Positions 1 to 10,759 of a stretch of 64,000 nucleotides of DNA are shown one piece after another (the first letter of the stretch is position 1; every line of letters begins with the position of its first letter). Origin of the DNA: Metaphire vulgaris (lineage: Eukaryota; Annelida; Clitellata; Crassiclitellata; Megascolecidae); NCBI GenBank assembly GCA_018105865.1, contig CM030865.1, positions 3,483,716 through 3,547,715 on the forward strand, read 5' to 3'. The notes beneath the pieces are model-generated. The model saw nothing but the letters and a program-made list of their open reading frames with translations. It did no database searches and was not told the origin of the DNA. Made by a program: the position numbers and the translations under genes.

Positions 1-811
1 TAAATACTCCAAATTTTGTCCAATCTTCAAAATTTTTGCATTATTCTGTTCCAATTACACCTCTTTACAATGTTCTCGCTCACAGTTTGGGGGTTACCGC
101 GGAAAAAATTTTGCTATTGGGCTTGGAACAAAATTTGACCAAAATGTTGGGGAGGGGTTCTATTTTGGGCTGTAGGGTGGACCCTACCCCCAAAATTTCC
201 TTCTTTGGCACGGATGGTTCGAAAGAGCAATAAAAATGCTAAACAACGGTGCAAACCGCATCTTTATAGCTTCTATGTAGCCTGAAATATAATAAGTTTA
301 AAACTTGTATGTTCACATTTTCACACGAACGCCTTTCCCCCCAAATTAAATACCCCGATTGGGGACGACTTGAAAAAATTAAATCCCCCTGCAACGGGTT
401 AATGGTGAAACGTTTAGAGTGGGCACTTTTATAGATTTTATGCAATGATTAAAAGAATATCAGCCCCAATGCAAAATCGCAATTAAAACATTCCTGTTCA
501 ACATTGCATTCACTAAGTGACTGAGCCAATTTAGTTTGCCAGTGACATCTTAGACAAATCTGTGACAGTTTACCTTACATTTAACAGTATTTTTCTTTGT
601 GTTTTCAATTTAATAAACCGCACCCAATACAGCACTTTGCAAAATATCCCCAATACATAAACAAGCTCTAGCAAAAGATGGAGCTCAACAGCATTGCACA
701 GTGCATGAATGCATGATGAACACAAATCTATTCAATAATAATAATGTGATTTTAAGTGGTTTAGGAGGCTAAGTAAGCCTGTGTGAAAACCACTGATGTA
801 ACCATCTGCAT
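1..811. other. No recognised gene
   Basis: AT-rich flank. The open frames here are short, unspliced-looking and show no family motif. Nothing supportable is seen. Confidence 0.5.
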
Positions 812-3062
812 TCAATAACCTAGTTTATCTAGATAGCCTTTGAATCCGTTCACTGTTTCAACTGTCACTCCCACCTCGTCCAAACTGTTCCATTTGTCCA
901 CAACCCTTGCACTAAAAAAGTTTTTCTTTCTTGGACCAACCCTCTGCTTAAACAATTTGCACTTGTGGCCTCTTGTGCTGCTATAGTGTGCCAATGTAAA
1001 GAATCGATCATATAGCACATCTACTTTCCCAGTCATTATTTTGTATGTTTCTATCAAATCCCCTCTCTCTCTTCTCCTTTCCAATGTTGTCAGTCCACAA
1101 TATTGAAGTCTTTTTTCGTAGCTTAAATTATGGCACCCATTGACCATCTTCGTTGCTCGTCTTTGCACTTTTCTAAAAGTTCTATATCTTTTTCAAGAAT
1201 GGATTCCAAGCCTGAACACAGTATTCCAGATGAGGCCTTACTAATGACTTATAAAGTTTAATGATTATCTCTTTGTCACGACTCACAATTGTCCTTTTCA
1301 CCATTCCCAACATTTGGTTTCCCTTTTTTGCTGCCTCCATGCATTGGTGAGATGGATTCATACTTCTATGGGTGATTATCCCCAAGTCTCTTTCTTTTCT
1401 GTTGTGGTTAGAACCTTCCCCCTAAAGAATATTCATTACCATTATTAGACTTCCCAACATGCATTACAGAACATTTATCAATATTGAAAAGCATCTGCCA
1501 GTCCACAGACCACTGAAACAATTTCCTTAGATCTTCTTGTAAAATTTTTGCATCATCCTCCGAGTCTATATTTCTGCATAACTTTGTGTCATCGGCAAAC
1601 TTTGAAATTTTGGACAGTAATCCTTCATCGATATCATTTATATATATTAGAAAAAGTAATGGCCCAAGCACTGAGCCCTGAGGCACTCCACTGATAACTC
1701 TTGCCCATTGCGAATGGCCTCCCCTAATGCCAACCTTCTGTCTTCTTCCCTTCAACCAATTTTCAATCCATCTGAGAATATTGCCCTTATTCCACAGGAC
1801 TTCAGTTTGGCAGCCAGCCTTATATGGGGTACTTTATCAAAAGCTTTGGCAAAATCTAAATATATTATGTCTACTCCCTTGCCCTTGTCTAGATTATCAA
1901 AACCTCCTCCAGAAAGTCCAACAGGTTGGTCAGGCATGAACGCCCCTTTGTAAATCCATGCTGACTATCTTTAACAATTTTATGCCTAGTCAAATGTTCC
2001 AAAATGCTTTCTTTCAGTATTTTTTCCATAACTTTACCGATTACAGATGTTAGGCTCACTGGTCTGTAATTGCTTGGTTCACTTCGTTTTCCCTTCTTGA
2101 ACAGTGGGCTGACTAATGCGTCTCTCCAGTCTTGCGGTACTACTCCAGTTCTGAGTGATTCATTGATTATCAAAGCAATTGCATGTCCTATTTCATTTCG
2201 AACCTCGTAAAGAAACTTTGGATGTAAGCCATCTAATCCTGGGCTCTTGTCTGTCTTTAAATTGGTCAAAACCTTGATAACACATTCTTTTGTACACACT
2301 ATATCTGTTAGCATTTCTTCTTCATTTCCATCAAACACAATTTTGGCTTCTGGCATAGTATTTGTATTTTCCTCTGTAAATACTGAACAAAAATAGTTAT
2401 TTAGAATCTGTGCAGTTTCTACATCGTCTGTTATTGCACATCCTGCGCTGTCCAAGAGGACCGACTGTGTCCTTTCGTCTCAACTTTCTATTACAATATT
2501 TGTAGAAACTTTTACTGTTCTGTTTTATATTTTTTGCTAATCTACCTTCAAAATTTGCAATAGCCATCTTGTTAGTAACTGCTGATGCTTTTCTTTTCTG
2601 AGTATACTGTTCCTCCAAGATCTTAAGTCTGTGCTGATTCTGCTCATTTCCTTTACTTGCTAATCTGAGTTTACTTAGTTTCCTCCACGCTTTGTTTTTC
2701 GCCCTTCTTTTTCTTGCACTTCTCTTGTTATCCAAGGAAGTTTGTTATTAATTTTCTTCTGTTTGGGAATGGTCAATTCTATGACTTTGGACATACATTT
2801 GGTAAATATGCTCCAGCCTTCCTCGGTGTCTTTTCCTGTTATCTCCCTCTCCAAATCCATTTCTGTAATCATCTTCCTTGCCAGGTCATATTCTCCCAAA
2901 AAAAATTACGTCTATCCAGAAACTGCTTTTGTTGACCTATCCCAAAGTTAATAGTAAAACTGACCATTTGGTGATCACTTGTTGCAAAATTCTGCCCAAC
3001 CTCCACGTTGGAAACTATATTCTCCTCTCTTGTTAGAACCAGGTCTAATATGTTGTTGCCTC
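812..3062 (-). mobile_element. 5'-truncated non-LTR retrotransposon (LINE), endonuclease tail plus reverse transcriptase
   Basis: Read on the minus strand in several broken frames. The order is an endonuclease C-terminus ending in ATSDHQMVSF (about 3060-2950), a basic linker, and then reverse transcriptase blocks: DKSPGLDGLHPKFL, NYRPVSLTSVIGKVMEKI, QHGFTKGRSCLTNLL, IYLDFAKAFDKVPH, GVPQGSVLGPLLFLIYIND and the catalytic FADDTKLC. After these come the C-terminal SLVRPHLEYCVQAWNP and RVVDKWNSL blocks, ending at a stop near 812. This motif order is typical of jockey/CR1-superfamily ORF2. Frame changes at about 1.2, 1.4, 1.75, 1.9 and 2.4 kb show it is inactive. The 5' half of the endonuclease and any ORF1 are missing, as expected of incomplete reverse transcription. 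The exact clade is inference. Confidence 0.9.
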
Positions 3063-3493
3063 TTAGTTACTTACTTATTTACTTGACTTTACTCTTGTCT
3101 TGTGCTTTTTTTCTGTGTTTGTATCTTTGTTCCTGTGGGTGAAGGTTGTTATTCTGTTTGCAAGGGCTTAAATCAGTATTAGGTTTTTTAGTTTTATACA
3201 GCAATTTCATGTAGAACAAGTAACTTAGAACACAGGTATTTCATTAGTTTTTACTGTTAGAATACATTTAACTGTCTAGCAGACAAAGTTTCATGCTATT
3301 ATTAGAATACCAGGTTGTAAACAGTATGTCTTGGTCCAGTTTTTCTTCAGTTTACCCAGGTAATCATGACTGCATTTCTATCCAAGAATCCTTAAGACCA
3401 AGTATTAGAAGAAAAATTAATGTGAAACTGCATAAAGGCTATGAGTGTCCACTCTGAAATTTACACCATTAATTCCTTACAATGCTTACCCAC
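3063..3493. other. No gene seen
   Basis: AT-rich sequence just upstream of the truncated LINE. It starts with a TTAC-type short repeat (3065-3085) and holds no recognisable coding motif. Confidence 0.4.
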
Positions 3494-3573
3494 AAATAAA
3501 ATCATAAATGTTGAAATAAAATCAGAAATATTGTAATAAAATCATAAATATTGAAATAAAATCATAAATATTG
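3494..3573. repeat. ~20-bp tandem repeat, about 4 units
   Basis: The unit AAATAAAATCATAAATATTG recurs about four times with single-base changes. Confidence 0.8.
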
Positions 3574-3847
3574 TTGAATACATAAAGTTTAAAATACCAA
3601 ATTATGTGCTATGACTGCTTCTGGTCTTTTGGTTTTCAAACTCTTGGTGTACCTGTTGATTTGCTCAGAAAGAGCTTTCAAAGAGCTCAAGTTTGGTGCA
3701 AAGACCATGTCTTTAGCTATCACAGAAGTGGAGATATTACAGTTTTACTGCTGCAAGTTGTTGCGGGTCGACCAAACTTCATGACCCATAGTTTGGATAT
3801 GGGTTGACCAAAAACTTGAATATTATGGTAATATGGTTTCAACATTA

Positions 3848-4868
3848 CCGTATTTTCACGTGTACTGCCCGCACCCCCCGGATAGTCCGCACCCGCGGAT
3901 AGCCCACGAAAAATATATATCCTGTAAAATTTGAATTAGAAAGCCCACACCCCCGCATTGCCCTCACCCTTCCATTCACGGTGACGGGCGGGAATTGAAG
4001 ACAAAAGTATTGGGGCGAGGAGGGGATTGGCCATCACGGGGCAGGAGAGGGTTGACCAGGACGGGGCGGGGCAGAAGTCTTATCTCCGTGCAGACCTCTA
4101 CTACCAGTCAGGGTAGCCTGAAGTGTACCGGCAACTTTATTTCTATGCCGTAAGAGTACTGTAGACGGGCATCAGCTGCCCGGGCTTTGTAATCTGCTCG
4201 GGCTCCTTGTTGACTCTGCCCGGTAATTATGCCACTACGTGTCTGTGGTGCTGGAAACATTACCCCATTACCGGTAGAGTCTAGACAGAGCCATGCCAAT
4301 GGTGTAGAAAGGGGTGGGGAGTCGGGCGTCTCGTCCCTAACGGCGATATTTTTGAGGGTACCGGTAATAAATTTGTAGGGGCCGGATGATTCTAAGTGGA
4401 AGAAAGGGAAAGTGTCTGTTCCTAGTGTTGACAAAGCAAAAGGAATGAAGTAGAAAGGCTAGCGCCGATGACCTTTTGTCTTGGTCCTCACGCGACTCTT
4501 AGGCCTCGGGCGGCACCGACCCATGCTACACCACTGGGTCATGCTGGCACAAGGCTGTGGGTAACTGCAAACATTCCTGACATCTATGGCAAACAACGTA
4601 ACTTGATACAGCTGGCATCAGATAAGCTGATACCTTCGTGGCGTGGCGTTCTCTGAGAACAAGGGCCCAAATCTGTGTGTCAGGGGTAATTGGGAGTAGG
4701 GGAAAGGAAATGGGTGAGAAGGGAATGATGAGATGCAGTGGAAAGAGCTGCAGTCTGTTGACACAATTTCAGTAGAAACTGAATCAGATTTCCCACACCT
4801 CCGCATTGCCCGCACCTGGCGTTTGTAAAAAATCGCATAGACCGCGGGCAGTACGCGCAAAAATACGG
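3848..4868. mobile_element. Non-autonomous DNA transposon with long TIRs and TA target duplication
   Basis: The left end reads CCGTATTTTCACGTGTACTG and the right end, on the other strand, CCGTATTTTTGCGCGTACTG. Both continue into CCCGC. The dinucleotide TA flanks both ends (3846-3847 and 4869-4870), as in Tc1/mariner/pogo elements. The 1,021-bp interior is GC-richer than its surroundings and carries no transposase frame. The CCCGCATTGCCC segment occurs near both ends, so the inverted repeats extend beyond the first 25 bases. Confidence 0.8.
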
Positions 4869-5391
4869 TACTCATGGGGATGAACATTGAACAATTGTGC
4901 CAATTTTCATAAAAATCTGAGACGGTGATGCCCGATGGCTGTGTTGATTTGATGTGGAATGCCCCAATAGTCAAACACAAGCATACAATTTCAGCCCAGT
5001 GCACACATAATATTTGTTCCTTGCTAAGGTCATATTTTTATTATATAATAATTGAGTCATAATGTTAGACAAATCCTAAACATGGTTAATCAAGTCCATG
5101 TTAACTGGACCTGAAGAAACCAACTGAGTCTGGACCACACCAAATAACTAGTCTATGGCAACCAAAGGTCCATGCTATTCAATTATGTTTATCTACTGGT
5201 TGTGGAAGGTCTCATCCAAATTTTGGACCAATCCAATGGTTCTGGAATGATCTTCAAGACTTGTAGTTAACATTAGAACAGCGGCGATTTTCTCTGCTGA
5301 AAACAGCTGGGTGCATCAATCGACGCATAGTGTATTAACTGTCCTCCCGCAGCAAGGCATAAGTAAGGTCATCCAGCTAACTATGTGAACT
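4869..5391. other. No gene seen
   Basis: AT-rich intergenic sequence with no motif, RNA gene or clear repeat structure recognised. Confidence 0.4.
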
Positions 5392-5674
5392 AGTAAGTAA
5401 GTAAATAACGTTCAGATTATTGTGGTGACTCGTCCACAGGTGGGCTGGTGAACACATTACAGAGTTAAAGTTCATAACTGGTGCGAAACAACCAAGTTTT
5501 AAGCCTCTCTTTGAAAATGTTGAGCGAAGAGGAAAGTTGAATAAATGGAGGTAGGCCGTTCCAGGCCCTAGCAGCAGCCACATGAAATGCTCGGTCTCCT
5601 ATGGTGCAGAGATGCATCCTCGGAACAGCCAGTAAGGCAGACATGGCGGACCTCAGGCGTTGCCGACCTTCCAA
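5392..5674 (-). mobile_element. LINE 3' end fragment (CR1-like)
   Basis: The minus frame carries DRAFHVAAARAWNGLPPFI and ERLKTWLFRTSYEL, the conserved extreme C-terminus of jockey/CR1-superfamily reverse transcriptases (the xAWNxLP...LKTxLF pattern). A short AAGTAAGTAAGTAA run follows at 5393-5407 on the 3' side, like LINE tails elsewhere in this window. Confidence 0.75.
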
Positions 5675-5949
5675 GTCGGTGACACATTTCAGTTCTGTCG
5701 TCAGATATGAAGGACCTGCACCATTCAGGCAGCAGAAGACATGGACATGGCAGGCAGCAGAGTGTGTTACAGTGCCGGCTACCTCATTCCAAGCAGCTTC
5801 ACGTGGACTTATGACCCACAGTCTTCTAAGTACCTGCTACTCTGCTGTGACTCTATCACATGCTACACAGAATTTAATGAATATCTAGAAAACATCTCTA
5901 GCACACATTTTTACTGCTAGCAAGCATGGTGTTTTACAGATAGGACCAG

Positions 5950-6172
5950 TGACAGCTCCAGGATTTGGCAAGTTGGGCAGTTGGGGAGGGGCAACTTCTA
6001 AGCATTGTGTGCCAACTATTTTTAGGGGGCCAATCATTTTTCATATATCTAGTCTAGTCTCTATCCATACTATAGTCTAGCTGTTTAGAATGAGTTCACT
6101 AAAGTACAGGGGCAACTGGGGGCCAGGCAGTCATCAAGGGCATGGACTCCCTATGTATCCGCCTCTGGTTAG
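5950..6172. mobile_element. MITE fragment, GTGGCGGCTCCA family
   Basis: Begins GTGACAGCTCCAGGATTTGGCAAG and shares GGGGCCAGGCA-type interior blocks with the copies at 24175-24343 and 28000-28190. The ends are degenerate here, so the boundaries are approximate. Confidence 0.5.
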
Positions 6173-6259
6173 GACATTTAGGAATATTTTACGATATTGA
6201 TCAAATGTCACTGTAATCAATCAGACATTACCGGTATTTAGGACTAAGCACGAATAGCT

Positions 6260-6768
6260 CTGACGAAAACAACACAGATGTTGAGGCATACCAAACAAGG
6301 CCTACAGCAGTTCAGTCAACTGCTGCCATTGTCACAAACATTGACAAGGATAACGATGCTGGCAAGATAATTACCAGTAAAGATGGTACATTGTGGGAGC
6401 ACAGGACCTGAATGACATTGCAAATACACAATGTCTTTTCTGGAAAACCGGGTACAACAAACTATACAGTACTCGAAGGGTGAGAATGCCAGTTGATGCA
6501 TTCAGAATGTTCGTGGATGAAGATATGACTCATACTGTCGAGAACGCGCATATGTCAGACTCTTTATGGGACATAAATGATGACGAGTTTTAATCATTTA
6601 TTGGTTTGCTGTTCGCTTACTTGATGGGCTGTACGAACTATAAGAAATTTCCTCTGAATTTACTGTGGTTAGAGAAATATGGATACCATGCTTTTTGTCA
6701 GGCAATGCCACGAGAGAGATTCAAAGAAATGAAATACTTACTATCATAGCTATGACACACCCTCAACA

Positions 6769-6819
<51 letters not shown>

Positions 6820-7130
6820 TAGAGAGAATGAGGGTAAAGAAAGACACTGGGTTTTTGAAATTCATTGACAACAGCCATTAGACATAGGCTTATAAGCAAC
6901 ATGACTCACTTACAGTGAATGAACAATTGTTTCCCACCAAGGTTAGATTTACACTCCTTAGGCCAATGCCAAACAAGCCTGACAAATTCCAAATTAAGTT
7001 TTGGATCCTTGCTGAACTGAACAGAAAATACTGTATGTGTGAAATCACATCTTGGAGATGAATGACCCATCAGATGAAGGCAACTTATATCCAAAATAGA
7101 AACATTATAGCTTGCAAGTGTCCCGCGTAT
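6260..7130 (+). pseudogene. Decayed piggyBac-family transposase
   Basis: Plus-strand frames resemble the DDE_Tnp_1_7 (piggyBac) transposase. They include an SKDGTLWE-like N-terminal block near 6377-6400, then FIGLLFAYLMGC, MPRERFKEMKYL, and further on NEQLFPTKVRFT and MPNKPDKFQIKFWILAEL (about 6917-7008). The family motif following 'DEQ' and 'MPNKPDKFGIKFW' is clearly recognisable. Stops, frame changes and a GA microsatellite (6773-6814) inside the coding part show that it is dead. The transposase C-terminal cysteine region is not recognisable and TIRs were not found. Confidence 0.8.
6773..6814. repeat. (GA)n microsatellite
   Basis: About 20 uninterrupted GA units inside the decayed piggyBac frame. 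Confidence 0.95.
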
Positions 7131-7549
7131 GTCAAGCACCTTGCCGAAGTGTGCACAGCATGTAAGGATAAGGGTGACTGACTGTGTTTATTACTGCAAT
7201 TTAACAATACGTCAATCGACGCACTTCACCATTCTAGGTAGAGGAATCTGTATAGAGGACATTTATAAGATTAAAGAGATTCTGATTGTAGTTTTTCATG
7301 CAACATATGAAATAAATAAAAGTCAATTTTTTCAGATTTTTCTTGCAAGTAACTACATGGCAATGAGAAACTGACGTCACCATTTGCGTCAATTGATGCA
7401 CTCCACCATTCTAGTGTTAATACCTATTAGCGGAGACCTCAATCATTAAGATGGTGATACTGCAAAGCTTATATACTAAAAATTTGAAATCAAAGAGAAA
7501 AATTAAAACGGATATTAAAGTTTTAATGCCATGCAAACTGACAACTAAC

Positions 7550-8081
7550 CTGGCTCCAGGTATTAGACTCTGTTCCAAAGTCCACACTCGCTCGGTACAT
7601 TGCACGACCGTGCCGGGCAGTGGGGCAGCAAAAGATGGCTGACCAACAGGAAGCGGAGCCCCAAACGAAATTCCCGCTCCCGGAGCAGTTCCAGGTGCTC
7701 CACCTCCCGACTGCGCTCCAAGAGACGACAAAGAACTGCCCTGGTGCCAAGACTGTCGGATGCTAGAAACAGTTCTGTAACTGCAGCTGCTCCTGAGCCG
7801 CTGCACCGGTCCGGAAAACCCAGAGCTCTTGTTGATCTGTTGCATCGTATTCAAGTCGACCACATAAGGTTCATTGGCCGGACTAACATCGAGTTCGACA
7901 GAACCTTTGGCGCCACTGCTGAATGCAGCCTCCAGCAAGTTGGCAGCATCCATAGAATACGAATGCCATGAATACTGCCGAACGTTGTGGTGCATTCGTT
8001 CTTTTCCCCACTGCCAGATGGCGCCACGAGCAATGGCGCTGTTGCCATCGCACAGCTCCCTTCTTATCGGTCTCTCGGTTC
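7550..8081 (-). CDS. dtx: Deltex-type E3 ubiquitin ligase, coding exon 2 (second WWE domain)
   Basis: Continues the reading frame of the exon at 9971-10181 in phase 1 (G|GA). The junction rebuilds a GTERPIRRE stretch that matches the GTMRPVRR inter-WWE signature of Deltex proteins. Then come AIWQWG, a WWE-like helix (DAANLLEAAF) and YVVDLNTMQQINKSSGF, the conserved WWE2 core that binds ADP-ribosylated or Notch partners in the family. Next is a SSIRQSW segment and a Gly/Ala/Pro-rich tail of about 60 residues that resembles the Pro-rich linker before the RING finger. The acceptor is TAACAG at 8082-8083 and the donor GTTAGT follows 7550 in phase 2. The RING and Deltex C-terminal domains are not in this window on the left side. 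They may lie beyond position 1. Confidence 0.85.
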
Positions 8082-8483
8082 CTGTTACCAATTTAAAAAG
8101 AATCGCTTTACAGAATCAACTGTAGGTAAAACTTAGACTGATAAACTTTCTGTGGCAGTATTTAACACAATTACTGTTTGGCAATAAATTCCTTTTAAAA
8201 AGTCTGTGAATCCTCAGTTTCCTAGGCAACCACAAACAAGTTCATTTAGCTTTGGGACATTAATGGGAATTCTTAAAACTTGATAACTGCAAGCATTAAA
8301 TGCATTAATACTCCTTCCAGGTACGGCTGTACATATTGAATATTACCACAACCGTGGAACGCCACCTGAACCCCTTCCAGACGGTTTATATTAAAAATAC
8401 TTATACCGTTGGAAAGGCAAAGGTTGAGTGTCCAGAGTCTAAGTTTGCTTATACCAATATGCGATAATTCTACTATATCTAAA

Positions 8484-9931
8484 TACTATCTCATCAGTGT
8501 TTCTGTCTCTCGACAGGTCCAGGTATCCAGTTTCTCCACTCCGATCGATTTCTTGCTTCTTCTTTGAGTTCCTGATATCCTTTATTCATCATCCACTCCA
8601 ACATCATCTTTCTCGGTCTACCTCTCACTCTCTTTCCCTCCATTTTTCCTTCGATTATTGTTCTTAGTAGAGAGTCATGCCGGAGGACATGTCCCATCCA
8701 ATTTCTCTGCCTTTTCCGGATTGTATCTATCAGGCTTCTTTCTTCCTCTATCTCCTTCATGACTTCCTCGTTTGTTTTATGCTCTGTGTATTTTACTTTT
8801 AGCATTTTCCTCCAAATCCACATTTCAAAAGCCTCTAATCGTTTTATATCTTCCTTTCTCATTGTCCACGTCTCCACCCCATACAACGCCACACTCCATA
8901 TCAATGTTTTTACCAATCTCTTTTTAGGTTTAGTTTTAGTTTACTTTGCATCAGCTCCTTTCTCTTGTAAAAGCTTCCTTTGCTATTGCTATACGTCTTC
9001 TTATCTCTTTATTGCATCTGGCATCAGTTGTTATCAGACTTCCTAGATAGCTAAATTCCTTCACTTGCTCTATGATCTGTCCGTAAACCTTTATGTCTAC
9101 TCTCATTCCTTCTTTTTACTTATTACCATAACTTTAGTCTTTTTGTATTGATTCTCATTCCATACTTTTCTGACACTTTTATCAGTTTATCCATTACTTC
9201 CTGAAGCCCTTTTTGATTGCTTGCTAGCATGGCCTGATCGTCTGCGAAGCACAGCGCCTTTAGTAGTACTCCTCCGACTTTTACTCCTTTATCTGTATTC
9301 TCCATCGCCTCTTGTACTAATTCTTCTATGTATATGTTGAACAACAAAGCAGAAGGAGTGGACCACATACCAGCAGAAGCAATAAAGATACTAGGAGAGA
9401 ATGCAACAAACGAACTGGTCGAAATCTGCCAACAAATCTATATGACAGGAGAATGGCCAAATGATTTTCTACAATCAATAATGATTCCGATTAAAAAGAA
9501 AGTAAATGCAATGGAATGTGAGGACCATAGAACTATCAGTTTATTATGTCATGCGGCGAAGATAATACTCAAGGTCATTACAAAAAGAGTACAAGCGAAA
9601 ACAGATGCAATAGGATTCCTTGGAGAGGATCAGTTTGGGTTTCGGAAGGGAAAAGGAACACGGGATGCAATCGGATGCTTAAGAATGCTAAGTGAGAGAA
9701 GACTTCAAAATGGAAAAAATATCTATATATGCTTCGTGGATTACGAAAAAGCGTTTGACAGAGTAGATTGGAGGATTTTGATGAGAGCACTGAAAAGGGT
9801 GGGAGTGGATTGGAGAGACAGAAGACTGATAGCAAACCTATACCTTGGACAGTCAGTGAAGGTGAGAATAGAGGGAGAACTGAGTGAATCGTGTATGATT
9901 GGAAGAGGAGTAAGGCAGGGATGTCCACTAA
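8484..9931 (-). mobile_element. LINE with inverted 5' segment (twin-priming structure) inside the Deltex intron
   Basis: The minus strand from about 9352 to 8494 carries the downstream half of a reverse transcriptase: SALLFNIYIEEL, CFADDQAML (catalytic DD), then SVALYGVETWTM, WMGHVLRH and GKRVRGRPRKMM near the C-terminus. The plus strand from about 9340 to 9930 carries the upstream half of what looks like the same protein: KAEGVDHIPAEAIKILG, EDQFGFRKGKGTRDAI, YEKAFDRVDW, ending exactly at GVRQGCPL. In intact elements GVRQGCPL is followed by LSALLFN, so the outer end of the inverted block and the start of the direct block were contiguous in the parent. The halves meet at about 9340-9352 with shared bases. 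The type is RTE-like, by inference. Confidence 0.85.
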
Positions 9932-9970
9932 ATACTATAATTAACTAATTAAAAAATCAGGTTGACATAC

Positions 9971-10181
9971 CGTTGGAGCTTTTCTGAACCATCTGTCGGA
10001 TGTCGACCGTTAAATGAGCCAGGTTCCGATCGGCGTCTCCGAGACGAACGACGCCCCGGGACGAAGAGTAACAGTCTTCGATGTAGTTGGATACCTGGGC
10101 TTCATAAGGCGACCAGTCACCTTCGTCGTTGGTCCACTGCCACACGACGACCGTACCGCTTGGAGGACCTCCGAAAGCCAT
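9971..10181 (-). CDS. dtx: Deltex-type E3 ubiquitin ligase, first coding exon (first WWE domain)
   Basis: The ATG at 10181-10179 opens a 70-codon exon: MAFGGPPSGT, then VVVWQWTNDEGDWSPY, the WWE signature (W, W and E/D at the expected spacing), IEDCY, VRLGDADRNL and HLTVDIRQMVQ. The tryptophan-rich start and the 'L...D...M' end match Deltex WWE1. A donor GTATGTC follows 9971 and leaves one base, which pairs with the phase of the next exon at 8081. Deltex proteins are cytoplasmic/endosomal ubiquitin ligases that bind the Notch ankyrin domain through the WWE tandem. In this copy the donor lies only about 40 bp from the outer end of the LINE insertion. Confidence 0.88.
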
Positions 10182-10514
10182 CGATTCAAATGAAAATCGA
10201 GGATATTAAATTAAGTATATTAAAATATAGTAATTAAGCGAATTTATTGTTATTAAAGTGTTTTATTTTCGCTTGACTTCCGGCGTGAGTAGCGTCATGC
10301 GTAGGGAATTCTAGTTAGTTTCTATAGCGCTGTATTTTGAAAGCGCGCGCAACGCTCCCCAAACCGCCTAGTGCCCTAGTCGGAACTTGAAATGTCGATC
10401 TGGTAAAGCCTTTGTGTCCCTATTATTCTTGAACCTGAATACGCTAGTTGATAGCAGCAAGTCTTTCGCATCAGCATAGCCTAATAAAATAAACTGAGCA
10501 TTTTCAGACCTAGA
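10182..10514. other. Deltex 5' flank with dispersed repeat
   Basis: Upstream of the Deltex ATG on the minus strand. No TATA box or initiator can be assigned with confidence. From about 10318 to 10500 it carries a dispersed repeat (CTATAGCGCTGTATTTTGAA, AACGCTCCCCAAA, AAAGCCTTTGTGT) also found at 23855-24020, which looks like a LINE or SINE 3' tail. Confidence 0.5.
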
Positions 10515-10518
10515 GGGT

Positions 10519-10640
10519 TAGAGGCTGTCCATTAATTACAATTTTTACCCCTCCTCTGTCATCTTTCATGCAGTGCCCCCTATAATTATGCCAACAACTT
10601 TTGACCCCTCCCACCTAAGATCAGTGACGGTTTCCCTTAA
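10519..10640. mobile_element. Partial Harbinger-like MITE
   Basis: GAGGCTGTCCATTAATTACA is the same terminus as the complete element at 18711-19118, followed by the same CCCCCTATAATTA-type interior. The second end is missing. Confidence 0.6.
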
Positions 10641-10759
10641 ACAGTTTAGATAATCTTTACATCACCAATTAGTCAATGTACCCTTGATGTCCTACCAACT
10701 CAAATCCTCAGAGATTGTTTTGATGTTTTAGGTCCAATAATAACAAACTTCATAAATCT

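Noticed and set aside
812..2935. Cellular gene or retrovirus
   Set aside because: Motif order and lack of LTR, protease or envelope identify a non-LTR element.
7201..7412. Direct repeat CAATYGAYGCACTYCACCATTCTAG as transposon ends
   Set aside because: Two copies in direct orientation with no inverted ends or duplication; significance unclear.
7451..8125. Several plus-strand open frames opposite the Deltex exon
   Set aside because: Antisense shadows of a GC-rich real exon.
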